64,000 nt of DNA from Paracoccus limosus. GTDB lineage: Bacteria; Pseudomonadota; Alphaproteobacteria; Rhodobacterales; Rhodobacteraceae. Below, in pieces: positions 52,034-61,214 of this stretch; the stretch's first letter is position 1, and every line of letters begins with the position of its first letter. The translations under genes and the position numbers were made by a program. The notes beneath the pieces were generated by a model. It was not told the DNA's origin and searched no databases. It was given only the letters and a program-made list of their open reading frames with translations. The stretch lies in assembly GCF_009711185.1 (NCBI RefSeq), contig NZ_WMIF01000002.1, positions 124,001 to 188,000 of the forward strand. Reading direction: 5' to 3'.

Positions 52034-53005
52034 TCAGCCGGTCGCATCGGCGGTATCGCGCAGATGCGACCGGATGATCGACTGGAAATCCGTATCGGCG
52101 ACAAAGCCCGCGGCCAGCGCCCGCTCGGGGGCAAAATCCTGCGGCCAGCCGGCGACGATCGTGCGGATGGTCTGGTCGGGTTCGCGCTTGATATGGGCGA
52201 CAGCCGCGTCGCCCGCGACGGCGCGCAGGGCCTCGATCATGTCGGTAATGCTGACGCACAGGCCCGGCATGGTCAGGCAGCGCCGCGCGCCCAAGGGCGC
52301 GGTGTCCATGGTCGCCGCATGCAGCAGGAAGCCCACGGCGGCGTCAGGGCTGGCGACCCAATGGCGCACGCTGTCATCGACCGGCAGCACGGCGTCCAGA
52401 CCGGCCAGCGGTTCGCGGATGATGCCCGAGAAAAAGCCCGAGGCCGCCTTGTTCGGTTTGCCCGGACGCACGACGATGGTGGGCAGCCGGATGCCCACGC
52501 CGTCAAAGAAGCCCTTGCGCGAATAGTCGTTCAGCAAGAGCTCGCCGATCATCTTCTGCGCGCCATAGCTGGTCATCGGCGCGGTGATGAAGGTGTCGGT
52601 GATCTTGTCCTCGAAGGGCGCGCCAAAGACCGCGATCGACGAGGTATAGACCACGCGCGGGTGATAGTCGCCGCCTTGGGCGCGGATCGCCTCGAACAGA
52701 TAGCGGGTGCCATCCAGATTGATGGCATAGCCCTTGTCGAAATCGGCCTCGGCCTCGCCCGAGACGATGGCGGCCAGATGAAAGATCACATCGGGGCGAT
52801 CTGCCACCAGCCGCTCGACGGTGGCGCGGTCGGAAATGTCGCCGGCGATCTCGGTCACGCGGTCGGTGGTGGAAAGCCCGGCCTTGACCACGTCAAAGGC
52901 GGTCAGGGTATCCACGCGCGCCCCGCCCAGCGTGCCGTCGCGCAGAATGGTCTCTGCCAGCCTGCGGCCCACCATGCCTGCGGCGCCGATGATCAACAGC
53001 TTCAT
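52034..53005 (-). CDS. denD: NAD-dependent epimerase/dehydratase, D-erythronate dehydrogenase DenD family
   Basis: A 323-residue extended SDR. NAD site IIGAAGMVGRRLAETIL, HLAAIVSGEAEADFDKGYAI (a DenD-like hallmark), and the catalytic Ser (YTSSIAVFG), Tyr and Lys (TSYGAQKMIGELLL). DenD oxidises D-erythronate to 2-oxo-tetronate. Here OtnI- and LtnD-like genes lie 9 kb away in the same locus, supporting a tetronate branch, but the true substrate could be another sugar acid. An ATGTATACAT operator sits 34-43 bases ahead of the ATG, within the stop of the previous gene. Confidence 0.85.
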   Translation of the reverse strand: MKLLIIGAAGMVGRRLAETILRDGTLGGARVDTLTAFDVVKAGLSTTDRVTEIAGDISDRATVERLVADRPDVIFHLAAIVSGEAEADFDKGYAINLDGTRYLFEAIRAQGGDYHPRVVYTSSIAVFGAPFEDKITDTFITAPMTSYGAQKMIGELLLNDYSRKGFFDGVGIRLPTIVVRPGKPNKAASGFFSGIIREPLAGLDAVLPVDDSVRHWVASPDAAVGFLLHAATMDTAPLGARRCLTMPGLCVSITDMIEALRAVAGDAAVAHIKREPDQTIRTIVAGWPQDFAPERALAAGFVADTDFQSIIRSHLRDTADATG

Positions 53006-53036
53006 GTCAGAACCTTCCTCCCTCGCTCCGGTCGGT

Positions 53037-54167
53037 TTATGTATACATTGCCGATTCCGGCGACGCCAGAGGTTCAAGCAGGTCGCGACCGGCCAGATTG
53101 CGCATCAGGGCGGCGGTGCCAAATCGCCATTCCGGGCATTCGGTCGACAGCCGCACGGTGTTTTCCAGCGCGCCCAGATGCGGCTCGCTGATCGTCACCC
53201 GGTCGCCCGGCTTGTGGGTAAAGCCCTGACCCTTGGCGCCGCGATCCTGCGTCGGCGCGAAGAGCGTGCCCAGAAACAGCATGGCGCCATCGGGATATTG
53301 ATGGTGGCGGCCCAGCATCTGCGCCACCAGATCCGCCGGATCGCGGCTGATCTGGGACATCGAGCTGGCGCCATCCAGCACGAATCCGTCCGCGCCCTCG
53401 ACCCGCAGCGTCAGTTCGGCCTGCCGCACTTGGTCCAGCGTATAGCCGGCATCGAACAGCCGGATCATTGGCCCGATGCTGCACGAGGCATTGTTGTCCT
53501 TGGCCTTGCCCAGAAGCAGTGCCGAGCGCCCCTCGACATCGCGCAGGTTCACGTCATTGCCCAGCGTCGCGCCCTTGATCCGGCCGCGGCTGTCCACCGC
53601 CAGCACGATCTCGGGCTCGGGGTTGTTCCAGCGGCTGATCGGGTGCAGCCCGACCTGCGCGCCATGGCCGACGGCGGCCATCGGCTGGCATTTGGTAAAG
53701 ATTTCGGCATCGGGGCCGATGCCAACCTCGAGATATTGCGACCAGAGCCCCTCGGCCAGCAGGGCCTCCTTGACGCGGGCGGCCTCGGGGCTGCCCGGCT
53801 TGATGCCGCGCAAGCTGGCACCGATGGCGGCGCCGATGCGGGCGCGGATCGCCTCGGCGGCGTCGGGATCGCCCGCCGCCTGCTCCTCGATCACGCGCTC
53901 GACCATCGAGGCGGCGAAGGTCACGCCGCTGGCCTTGATCGCCTGCAGATCGGCGGGGGCGAGCAGGGTGAAATCGCCGACCGCCTCGCCGGGCGTGGCG
54001 GCGACATGCGCCACCGGATCGTCCAGTTCGATCAGGTCGCGCATGGTCGGGACGGCGCGGGTGGTGATGTCGATCATCGCGCCCCCCCGCAGCGTGACCA
54101 GACAGGGGCCGAGGCCGGGACGCCAGACGCGGCCGACGAAGATACCGTCGCGGGGCAGGTCCATCAT
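53037..54167 (-). CDS. FAH superfamily protein, XylX/KdaD-like 2-keto-3-deoxy-pentonate dehydratase
   Basis: A 376-residue fumarylacetoacetate hydrolase-fold protein, longer than typical FAH hydrolases and similar in size to Caulobacter XylX. Metal-ligand region WNNPEPEIVLAVDSRGRIKG with two Glu, then TLGNDVNLRDVEGRSALLLG and KDNNASCSIGPMIRLFD. XylX dehydrates 2-keto-3-deoxy-xylonate to 2-oxoglutarate semialdehyde. Pairing with the IlvD/Edd dehydratase across the divergent promoter supports a Weimberg-type route. ATG 54167 overlaps the preceding stop; ATG 54164 is equally possible. Its last codons Met-Tyr-Thr-stop contain an operator. Confidence 0.83.
   Translation of the reverse strand: MMDLPRDGIFVGRVWRPGLGPCLVTLRGGAMIDITTRAVPTMRDLIELDDPVAHVAATPGEAVGDFTLLAPADLQAIKASGVTFAASMVERVIEEQAAGDPDAAEAIRARIGAAIGASLRGIKPGSPEAARVKEALLAEGLWSQYLEVGIGPDAEIFTKCQPMAAVGHGAQVGLHPISRWNNPEPEIVLAVDSRGRIKGATLGNDVNLRDVEGRSALLLGKAKDNNASCSIGPMIRLFDAGYTLDQVRQAELTLRVEGADGFVLDGASSMSQISRDPADLVAQMLGRHHQYPDGAMLFLGTLFAPTQDRGAKGQGFTHKPGDRVTISEPHLGALENTVRLSTECPEWRFGTAALMRNLAGRDLLEPLASPESAMYT
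53039..53048. promoter_or_regulatory. GntR-type operator ATGTATACAT ahead of denD
   Basis: A perfect 10-bp palindrome inside the last codons of the XylX-like gene, 34-43 bases before the denD ATG. The same sequence occurs at 62973-62982. FCD-type GntR proteins favour TNGTNNNACNA sites of this kind. Confidence 0.6.
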
Positions 54168-55075
54168 TTGCCCCAGCGCAGCGCGATCGGATCCAGCGGC
54201 CGCACCAGATCCAGCAGCATGGCGCGCGTCGCAGGGTGCAGCGGCGGGATCGGATGGCGGCTGAAATCGCTGCGGATCACGCCCCCCTCGACCATCACCG
54301 CCTTGGCCGACAGAAAGCCGCATTGCCGGTTTTCATGGTTCACCGCGGGCAGGATGCGGGCATAGGCGGCGGTCGCCGCCGCACGGTCGCCGGCGGCCCA
54401 ATGGGTCAGCACCGGCTTGATCTGGTCGGCGATCATGGCGCTGGTCATGGTCCCGGTCGCACCCGCATCCAGATCAGCCAGCAGCGTGATCGCCTCTTCG
54501 CCGTCAAAGGGGCCCTCGATGGCATCGCCACCGGCCTCGATCAGCGCGCGCAGTTTCGCCGCCGCGCGCGGGCATTCGATCTTGAACAGCTTCACCTGCT
54601 CGATTTCGTTGGCCATCCGCACCAGCAGCGGCACCGGCAGATCGACGCCCGACAGCGGCGCATCCTGGATCATGATCGGCAGCCCGACCTTGGAGACCTC
54701 GGCGAATTGCTCATAGGTCTGCTCGGCCGTGCCCTTCAGCAGCGCGCCGTGATAGGGCGGCATGATCATCACCATGGCCGCGCCCAGATCGCGCGCCAGC
54801 CGGGCGCGTTCGACGACGATGGGCGTGGCGAAATGGCTGATGGTCACGATCACCGGCACCCGGCCGGCGACATGTTCCAGCGACAGCCGCGTCAGCGTCT
54901 CGCGCTCGGCGTCCGAGATCAGGAACTGTTCCGAGAAATTCGCCAGAATACAGATGCCATCGACGCCCTGATCCACCATGCAGTCCAGAATGCGGCGATT
55001 GCCCTCAAGGTCCAGCGACCCGTCATCGTTGAACGCAACCGGCGCGACCGGCCAGATGCCCGAATATTTTGCCAT
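54164..55075 (-). CDS. Dihydrodipicolinate synthase family lyase (2-keto-3-deoxy-pentonate dehydratase/aldolase-like)
   Basis: A 303-residue TIM barrel class I lyase. The Schiff-base Lys is in VKLFKIECPRAAAK; the N-terminal GIWPVAPVAFNDDGSLDLEG and GICILANFSEQFLISDAERE align with the GxxG(E/S) substrate loop region. L-2-keto-3-deoxyarabonate dehydratase (AraD) and KDG aldolases belong here. It is the first gene of the minus operon, directly facing the IlvD-type dehydratase. The ATG at 55075 gives normal length; the open frame upstream crosses the operator. Confidence 0.87.
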   Translation of the reverse strand: MAKYSGIWPVAPVAFNDDGSLDLEGNRRILDCMVDQGVDGICILANFSEQFLISDAERETLTRLSLEHVAGRVPVIVTISHFATPIVVERARLARDLGAAMVMIMPPYHGALLKGTAEQTYEQFAEVSKVGLPIMIQDAPLSGVDLPVPLLVRMANEIEQVKLFKIECPRAAAKLRALIEAGGDAIEGPFDGEEAITLLADLDAGATGTMTSAMIADQIKPVLTHWAAGDRAAATAAYARILPAVNHENRQCGFLSAKAVMVEGGVIRSDFSRHPIPPLHPATRAMLLDLVRPLDPIALRWGK

Positions 55076-55104
55076 GTCAGAGATCCCCTCAAATCTGGCG
55101 CGGA

Positions 55105-55168
55105 TGGTATACCAAAATTCATTCCATGCAAGCCGCCCCCTTCCCGATGTTTCAATTTTGGTATACCA
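55105..55168. promoter_or_regulatory. Divergent operator: two TGGTATACCA sites in a perfect 15-bp inverted repeat
   Basis: TGGTATACCAAAATT (55105-55119) and AATTTTGGTATACCA (55154-55168) are exact inverse copies, and each contains the palindrome TGGTATACCA. Centres are 49 bases apart, close to five helical turns, which would favour looping. It lies between the divergent DHDPS-like (ATG 55075) and IlvD-like (ATG 55215) genes. One of the three local GntR/FCD regulators is the likely binder. Confidence 0.85.
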
Positions 55169-55214
55169 ACGCTTCACCCACAGCCGCCACGGATGCCAGA
55201 AGGGGGATCATGCC

Positions 55215-56996
55215 ATGGGCAATACGCGTGCAAACAAGCGGTTCCGGTCGCAGGAATGGTTCGACAATCCGAACAACCCCGGCATGACCGCGCTCTACAT
55301 CGAGCGATACCTGAATCAGGAATACACCCGCGAAGAGCTGCAATCGGCCCGCCCGATCATCGGCATCGCCCAGACCGGCAGCGATCTGGCGCCCTGCAAC
55401 AAGATCCACGTCTTCCTGATGGACCGCATCAAGGCCGGCATCCGCGACGCCGGCGGCATCCCGATGGAATTCCCGGTGCATCCGATCCAGGAAACCGGCA
55501 AGCGCCCCACGGCGGCGCTGGACCGCAACCTGGCCTATCTGGGTCTGGTCGAGGTGCTGCACGGCTATCCGCTGGACGGGGTCGTCCTGACCACCGGCTG
55601 CGACAAGACCACGCCCGCCATGCTGATGGGCGCGGCGACCGTGGACATTCCGGCGATCACCCTGAACGGCGGCCCGATGCTGGACGGCTGGTGGAAGGGC
55701 AAGCGCGCGGGTTCCGGCACCGTGGTCTGGGAAAGCCGCCGCCTGCTGTCGGAAGGCAAGATCGACTATGACGAGTTCATGTCGCGGGTCTGCGCCAGCG
55801 CGCCCAGCCTTGGCCATTGCAACACCATGGGCACCGCCAGCACGATGAACGCCATGGCCGAGGCACTGGGCATGTCGCTGACCGGCTGCTCGGCCATTCC
55901 CGCGCCCTTCCGCGAGCGGATGAACATGGCTTACCTGACCGGCAAGCGCATCGTTGACATGGTCTATGAGGACCTGAAACCCAGCGACATCCTGACCCGC
56001 GAGGCGTTCGAGAATGCCATCGTGGTCAACTCGGCCATCGGCGGCTCGACCAACGCGCCGCCGCATCTGCAGGCCATCGCCCGCCATATCGGTGTCGAGC
56101 TGGACGTGACCGACTGGCAGAAGGTCGGCTTTGACGTGCCGCTGCTGGTCAACATGCAGCCCGCCGGGGAATATCTGGGGGAAAGCTTCTTCCATGCCGG
56201 GGGCGTGCCTGCGGTGATGGGCGAGCTGAAGCGCGCCGGACGGCTGCACGAAAACTGCATGACCGTCACCGGGCAAAAGATGGGCCAGAACCTGATCGGT
56301 TGGGAAAGCCGCGACCATGCGGTGATCAAGACCTATGCCGAGCCGCTGCGGCCGAATGCCGGTTTCCTTGTGCTGTCGGGCAATCTGTTCGATTCGGCGC
56401 TGATGAAGACCAGCGTGATCTCGGCCGATTTCCGCAGCCGCTTCCTGTCCGATCCCGGCCATGAGGGCGTGCACGAGGCCCGCGCCATCGTCTTCGAGGG
56501 CCCCGAGGATTACCACGAGCGCATCAACGACCCGGCGCTGGCGATCGACGAAAACTGCATCCTCTTCATCCGCAACGTGGGCTGCGTCGGCTATCCGGGC
56601 AGCGCCGAGGTGGTGAACATGCAGCCGCCGGACGCGCTGCTGAAACAGGGCATCAACCACCTGCCGACGGTGGGCGACGGGCGGCAATCGGGCACCTCGG
56701 AAAGCCCCTCTATCCTGAACGCCAGCCCGGAATCGGTGGTGGGCGGTGGCCTTGCCTATCTGCAGACCGGCGACCGGGTGCGGCTGGACCTGAACGCGGG
56801 CACGCTGAACGCGCTGGTCGAGGATGCCGAATGGCAGGCCCGCAAGGACGCCTGGACACCGCCGGTGCTGGAATGCCAGACCCCTTGGGAGGAAATCTAC
56901 CGCAAGGAGGTCGGGCAACTGGCGCAGGGTGGTTGTCTTGAGCTGGCGACCGCCTATCAAAAGACCCGGCAGACCCTGCCACGCGACAACCACTAG
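55215..56996 (+). CDS. IlvD/Edd family pentonate dehydratase (L-arabinonate/D-xylonate dehydratase type)
   Basis: A 593-residue Fe-S dehydratase. The three cluster cysteines are Cys61 (SDLAPCNKIHVF), Cys129 (TTGCDKTTPAMLMGA) and Cys202 (LGHCNTMGTAST), the spacing of Rhizobium ArDHT and Caulobacter XylD. FDNPNNPGMTALYIERYLN, EFPVHPIQETGKRPTAALDR and GDGRQSGTSESPSILNASPE are family blocks. It removes water from a pentonate to give 2-keto-3-deoxy-pentonate. First gene of the + strand operon; the ATG at 55215 has AGAAGGGGG upstream. Confidence 0.92.
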   Translation: MGNTRANKRFRSQEWFDNPNNPGMTALYIERYLNQEYTREELQSARPIIGIAQTGSDLAPCNKIHVFLMDRIKAGIRDAGGIPMEFPVHPIQETGKRPTAALDRNLAYLGLVEVLHGYPLDGVVLTTGCDKTTPAMLMGAATVDIPAITLNGGPMLDGWWKGKRAGSGTVVWESRRLLSEGKIDYDEFMSRVCASAPSLGHCNTMGTASTMNAMAEALGMSLTGCSAIPAPFRERMNMAYLTGKRIVDMVYEDLKPSDILTREAFENAIVVNSAIGGSTNAPPHLQAIARHIGVELDVTDWQKVGFDVPLLVNMQPAGEYLGESFFHAGGVPAVMGELKRAGRLHENCMTVTGQKMGQNLIGWESRDHAVIKTYAEPLRPNAGFLVLSGNLFDSALMKTSVISADFRSRFLSDPGHEGVHEARAIVFEGPEDYHERINDPALAIDENCILFIRNVGCVGYPGSAEVVNMQPPDALLKQGINHLPTVGDGRQSGTSESPSILNASPESVVGGGLAYLQTGDRVRLDLNAGTLNALVEDAEWQARKDAWTPPVLECQTPWEEIYRKEVGQLAQGGCLELATAYQKTRQTLPRDNH

Positions 56997-57005
56997 GGAG
57001 AGGAC

Positions 57006-57740
57006 ATGCCCAATATCCTGATCACCGGGGCTGGCAGCGGCATCGGCCGCGTCACCGCGCGGCTGTTTCTGGAACATGGCTGGCACGTGGGCCTGATCGG
57101 TCGGCGCGAAGAGGCGCTGGCCGAGACCGCCGCCGGTCATCAGGGTGCGCTGGTGCTGCCCTGCGACGTGACCGACCCGGCAGCCGTGGATGCGGCCTTT
57201 GCACAGGCGGTGGCGCAATGGGGCCGGCTTGACGCGCTGTTTAACAATGCCGGCGCGGTGCTGATCTCGCGGCTGATCGACGAGATCAGCTATGAGGAAT
57301 GGCGCGCGGTGACGGATGTGAACATCTCGGGCATGTTCCTGTGCGCCCGCGCGGCCTTCCGGCAGATGCGCCGGCAAGATCCGATGGGCGGGCGCATCAT
57401 CAACAACGGCTCGATCTCGGCCGATGTGCCGCGTCCGGGCTCGGTGCCTTATACGGTGTCGAAACATGCCGTCACCGGGCTCACGCGCACGCTGTCGCTG
57501 GACGGTCGGCCCTTCAACATTGCCTGCGGCCAGATTGACATCGGCAATGCGCTGACGGACATGGCGCAAGCGATGACCAAGGGCGTGCCGCAGGCCGATG
57601 GCTCGGTCCGGGTCGAGCCGGTGATGGATGCGACCGAGGTTGCCCGCGCCGTCTGGCATATGGCAACCATGCCCGAAGGCACGAATATCCAGTGGCTGAC
57701 GGTGATGGCCACCAACATGCCCTATATCGGGCGCGGCTGA
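57006..57740 (+). CDS. SDR family oxidoreductase
   Basis: A 244-residue classical SDR: ILITGAGSGIGRVTARLFLE, NNAGAVLIS, and catalytic Ser (NNGSISAD), Tyr and Lys (PYTVSKHAVTGLTRTL). The Arg-Arg after beta-2 (IGRREE) suggests NADP preference, unlike the SDR at 50558. The C-terminal pattern ARAVWHMATMPEGTNIQWLT is common in sugar-catabolic SDRs of Rhizobiales and Rhodobacterales. It lies 9 bases after the dehydratase. It may oxidise the sugar or a deoxy intermediate; not resolved. Confidence 0.88.
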   Translation: MPNILITGAGSGIGRVTARLFLEHGWHVGLIGRREEALAETAAGHQGALVLPCDVTDPAAVDAAFAQAVAQWGRLDALFNNAGAVLISRLIDEISYEEWRAVTDVNISGMFLCARAAFRQMRRQDPMGGRIINNGSISADVPRPGSVPYTVSKHAVTGLTRTLSLDGRPFNIACGQIDIGNALTDMAQAMTKGVPQADGSVRVEPVMDATEVARAVWHMATMPEGTNIQWLTVMATNMPYIGRG

Positions 57741-57751
57741 GCGGAGGGCAG

Positions 57752-58687
57752 ATGGCACGGGTTCTGGCAATCGGAGCTTATTCCGACGAGGATCGGGCGG
57801 CCTTGCAGGGTGATCTGGGCGCGCGGATGCTGGCAGGGCTGGACGCAATCTCCGCCCTGTCCGTGCCCGAGCGCGCCGAGGTCGAGGCCATGGCCTACAA
57901 GGGCCATGCGGCTTTGGACGGCGCCGTGATGGACCTGCTGCCGAACCTGCGGCTGATTGCCAATTTCGGCGTCGGCTATGATGCGATCAACGTGGGCGAC
58001 GCCACGGCGCGCGGCATCCGCGTCACCAACACGCCCGATGTGCTGAACGACGATGTGGCCGATCTGGCCGTCGCGCTGCTGCTGGCCGAAAGCCGGCGCA
58101 TGGTCGCGGCGGATATCTGGACCCGCGCCGGCAACTGGCCGCAGGGGGAATTCCCGCTGGCGCGCAAGATGTCGGGCCGCCGCATAGGCGTCCTTGGCCT
58201 TGGCCGTATCGGGCGCGAGATCGCCGACCGGCTGGCCGCCTTCAAGGCCGAGATCCATTATTTCGCCCGCAGCGAAAAACCGACGCCCGGCTGGCAGTGG
58301 CATGCCGATCCGGTGGCGCTGGCGGCGGCGGTCGATGATCTGGTGATCGCCGTGGTCGGCGGCCCCGAAACGGCGGGGCTCGTCTCGGCCGAGGTGATCG
58401 CGGCGCTGGGGCCGGATGGCATTCTGGTCAATATCTCGCGCGGGTCGGTCGTCGATGAGGCGGCATTGCTGGATGCTTTGGAACAGGGCCGGCTGCGCGG
58501 CGCGGGGCTGGACGTGTTCGTGAACGAACCCCGGATCGACCCGCGTTTTCTGGCGCTCTCCAATGTCACGCTGCTGCCGCATGTGGGGTCTGCCACGCAT
58601 GAGACGCGCGCGGCGATGGGCGCGTTGCAACGCCAGAACATCCTTGCGCTGCTGGGCGACGAGCCGCTCGTCACTCCGGTGAACTAG
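57752..58687 (+). CDS. 2-hydroxyacid dehydrogenase (glyoxylate/hydroxypyruvate reductase-like)
   Basis: A 311-residue D-2-hydroxyacid dehydrogenase. NAD(P) site GVLGLGRIGREIADRLAAF with YFARS after beta-2 (Arg suggests NADPH), catalytic Arg in NISRGSVVDEAALLDAL, Glu in DVFVNEPRIDPRF and His in LLPHVGSATHETR. Glyoxylate, glycolaldehyde-derived acids or hydroxypyruvate are plausible substrates, which fits C2 products of pentonate cleavage and hydroxypyruvate from the OtnI-like isomerase. GCGGAGGGC precedes the ATG at 57752, 11 bases after the SDR. Confidence 0.9.
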   Translation: MARVLAIGAYSDEDRAALQGDLGARMLAGLDAISALSVPERAEVEAMAYKGHAALDGAVMDLLPNLRLIANFGVGYDAINVGDATARGIRVTNTPDVLNDDVADLAVALLLAESRRMVAADIWTRAGNWPQGEFPLARKMSGRRIGVLGLGRIGREIADRLAAFKAEIHYFARSEKPTPGWQWHADPVALAAAVDDLVIAVVGGPETAGLVSAEVIAALGPDGILVNISRGSVVDEAALLDALEQGRLRGAGLDVFVNEPRIDPRFLALSNVTLLPHVGSATHETRAAMGALQRQNILALLGDEPLVTPVN

Positions 58688-58699
58688 GGCGGGGCCGCG

Positions 58700-59395
58700 A
58701 TGACCGAGGATACGCTTGCCGAGGCCATCGCCTATGAATTGCGGCGCGAGATCCTGCGCGGCAATTTGCCGCCGGGTGCGCCGATCAAGGAACGCGACAA
58801 TGCCGAACGTCAGGGCGTGTCGCGCACCCCCATGCGCGAGGCGATCCGCATTCTGGCCAAGGAGGGGCTGGTGGTGCTGCGCCCGCTGCGCAGCCCGGTC
58901 GTTGCCGATCCCTCGCTGAGCGAGCTGATCGACCAGATCCATGTGCTGCATGCGCTGGAGATGCTGTCGGGCGAACTGGCCTGCGCCCGCGCCACCGACG
59001 CCGAGATCGCCGCCATCGGCGCGCTCAAGGACCGTATCGAAGCCATCTATGGCGAGGCCGACACCCTCGACGTGTTCGAGCTGGACATGCAGTTCCACGC
59101 CTCGATCGTTGCTGCCAGCCATAATGCTGCCCTGCGCGAAACGCATGGATCCTATATGGCGCGCCTGTGGCGGGCGCGCTATCTCTCGGCCCGCCGCAAG
59201 CTGTCACGCGAACGCGTGCTGCGCCAGCACAAGGCGATCCACGCCGCGCTGGCTGCCCGCGATGTGACGGCGATCAAGGCCGAGATCGGCGCCCATCTGG
59301 GGGCAATGGTCGCGAATATCGAGGACCATTTCCGCGAGGAGCACGGGCAGGACATGCAGGATCAGCCAAAGACACGCCCCGGAGAGGCGACGTGA
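58700..59395 (+). CDS. GntR family regulator, FCD subfamily (2)
   Basis: A 231-residue FadR-type regulator: winged helix (AIAYELRREILRGNLPPGAP and ERQGVSRTPMREAIRILAKE) and FCD domain with ligand/metal residues in FELDMQFHASIVAASHN and RQHKAIHAALAARD. It lies within the + strand catabolic operon, 12 bases after the 2-hydroxyacid dehydrogenase and overlapping the transporter start by GTGA. It is the best positional candidate for binding the TGGTATACCA pair, but this is inference. Confidence 0.93.
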   Translation: MTEDTLAEAIAYELRREILRGNLPPGAPIKERDNAERQGVSRTPMREAIRILAKEGLVVLRPLRSPVVADPSLSELIDQIHVLHALEMLSGELACARATDAEIAAIGALKDRIEAIYGEADTLDVFELDMQFHASIVAASHNAALRETHGSYMARLWRARYLSARRKLSRERVLRQHKAIHAALAARDVTAIKAEIGAHLGAMVANIEDHFREEHGQDMQDQPKTRPGEAT

Positions 59396-60312
59396 ACCGC
59401 AACCGCACCCTGATGGGGATGTTGATGTTTGCCGCAGCGGTGGCGCTGTTCGCCTCACTCGACACGACGGCGAAATGGCTGATCGGCTCGGGGCTGGCGG
59501 CGTTGCAGGTGGCTTTCGTGCGCTATGCCGGCCATCTGCTGGCGACGCTGGCGGTGACGCTGCCGAAAAAGGGGTTGGGCGTGCTGCGCTCGGTCAATCC
59601 GCGGTTGCAGCTGTTGCGCTCGCTTTGCCTGCTGGGCAGCACCGGGCTGAACTTCGTCGCGCTGGGGTATCTGCCGCTGACCACGGTGACGGCGATCATG
59701 TTCGCAAGCCCGGTCATCGTCACGCTGCTGGCGGTGCCGTTATTGGGCGAAAAGGTCGGGCCGATGCAGTTCATCGCCATCCTGCTGGGCTTTGCCGGCG
59801 TGCTGATCGTGGTGTCGCCCTGGAACGCGCATCTGCATTGGGCGATCTTTCTGTCGCTGGGCTCGTGCATGTGCACCTCGCTCTATTTCATCCTGTCGCG
59901 GATGCTGGCGACTGAATCGACCGCGACCCAGCAGATCTGGGCCAGCGGCATCGCCACGCTGGCGCTGGCGCCCCTGGCCTATCTGCAATGGCAGCAGCCG
60001 GCCGATGGGCTGGTGGTGCTGATGATGTGCCTGATTGGCCTGTTCGGTGCCAGCTCGCACAGTCTGGTGACGCTGGCGCATCGCATGGCGGATGCCTCGG
60101 TTCTGGCGCCGGTCGTCTATGTGCAGCTGCTGTTTGCGAGCATCGCGGGCTATCTGGTGTTTCATCAGGTGCCGGGTGCCTCGACGCTGCTGGGGGCGCT
60201 GGTCATCATCGCTGGCGGCGCGCTGCTTTGGCTGTCGGGACGGCGAAAGAGAATTGCCGCAATCAGGACTTCCGCAATCTCGATTTCTTCGGAACAGTCT
60301 GAACGGAACTAA
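59392..60312 (+). CDS. EamA/DMT family transporter
   Basis: A 306-residue membrane protein with ten predicted helices in two EamA repeats (for example LLGSTGLNFVALGYLPLTTV and ILLGFAGVLIVVSPW; second repeat ends STLLGALVIIAGGALLWLSG). It starts at GTG 59392, overlapping the GntR stop, with GGAGAGGC upstream; ATG 59413 is the alternative. The only transporter in the catabolic locus. Drug/metabolite transporters usually export, so it may relieve a toxic intermediate, or it may import the sugar acid. Not resolved. Confidence 0.87.
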   Translation: MNRNRTLMGMLMFAAAVALFASLDTTAKWLIGSGLAALQVAFVRYAGHLLATLAVTLPKKGLGVLRSVNPRLQLLRSLCLLGSTGLNFVALGYLPLTTVTAIMFASPVIVTLLAVPLLGEKVGPMQFIAILLGFAGVLIVVSPWNAHLHWAIFLSLGSCMCTSLYFILSRMLATESTATQQIWASGIATLALAPLAYLQWQQPADGLVVLMMCLIGLFGASSHSLVTLAHRMADASVLAPVVYVQLLFASIAGYLVFHQVPGASTLLGALVIIAGGALLWLSGRRKRIAAIRTSAISISSEQSERN

Positions 60313-60324
60313 GGAGGGAAACAG

Positions 60325-61164
60325 ATGAAACTTTTGCGCTATGGCCCCGAGGGTCAGGAAAAGCCCGGCATCCTTGACGGCGAGGGCCGCATCCGCGACC
60401 TCTCGGGCCATGTTTCGGACATCGCCGGCGAGGCGCTGACCCCCGAGGCGCTGGCCGAGCTGGCCGAGCTGGACGTGAACGGCCTGCCGCTGGTCGAGGG
60501 TTCGCCGCGTCTGGGCGCCTGCGTCGGGCAGGTGCGCAAATTCGTCGCCATTGGGTTGAACTATGCCGATCACGCCGCCGAAAGCGGCATGGCCGTCCCC
60601 GCCGAGCCGGTGGTCTTCAACAAATGGACCAGCTGCATCGTCGGCCCGAATGACGATGTGGTGCTGCCGCCCGGTTCGGTGAAATCCGATTGGGAGGTCG
60701 AGCTGGGCGTGGTGATCGGCAAGACCGCGCGTCAGGTCAGCGAGGCCGAGGCACTGGACCATGTCGCCGGCTATTGCGTGGTCAACGATGTGTCCGAGCG
60801 CGAATGGCAGCTGGAGCGCGGCAACACCTGGGACAAGGGCAAGGGCTTTGACACCTTTGGTCCGATCGGCCCGTGGCTGGTGACGCGCGACGAGGTTGCC
60901 GATGTGCAGAACCTGACCATGTGGCTGGATGTCGATGGCAAGCGCTATCAGAACGGCTCGACCAAGACGATGATCTTCACGGTCGCCGAACTGGTCGCCT
61001 ATTGCTCGCGGCTGATGACGCTGCTGCCGGGCGATGTGATCACCACCGGCACGCCTCCGGGTGTCGGCATGGGGCAAAAGCCGCCGGTGTTCCTGAAGGG
61101 CGGCGAGGTGATCCGGCTGGGCATCGAGGGGCTGGGCGAGCAAAGCCAGACGGTGCGGCGCTGA
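60325..61164 (+). CDS. FAH family hydrolase (2,4-diketo-3-deoxy-sugar-acid hydrolase, LRA6-like)
   Basis: A 279-residue fumarylacetoacetase-fold hydrolase. Metal ligands fall in VKSDWEVELGVVIGKTARQV (two Glu) and GYCVVNDVSEREWQLERG (Asp); KGFDTFGPIGPW and TTGTPPGVGMGQKPPVFL are typical of 2,4-diketo-3-deoxy-L-rhamnonate/fuconate hydrolases. It would split a 2,4-diketo acid into pyruvate plus a short hydroxy acid. GGAGGGAAAC precedes the ATG. Second FAH protein of the locus and clearly different in length and motif from the XylX-like one. Confidence 0.87.
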   Translation: MKLLRYGPEGQEKPGILDGEGRIRDLSGHVSDIAGEALTPEALAELAELDVNGLPLVEGSPRLGACVGQVRKFVAIGLNYADHAAESGMAVPAEPVVFNKWTSCIVGPNDDVVLPPGSVKSDWEVELGVVIGKTARQVSEAEALDHVAGYCVVNDVSEREWQLERGNTWDKGKGFDTFGPIGPWLVTRDEVADVQNLTMWLDVDGKRYQNGSTKTMIFTVAELVAYCSRLMTLLPGDVITTGTPPGVGMGQKPPVFLKGGEVIRLGIEGLGEQSQTVRR

Positions 61165-61214
61165 GGCCAAGGCGGCGGGGCGATGTCCCCGCCGCTGTCC
61201 ATTTGGGGGTGGCA

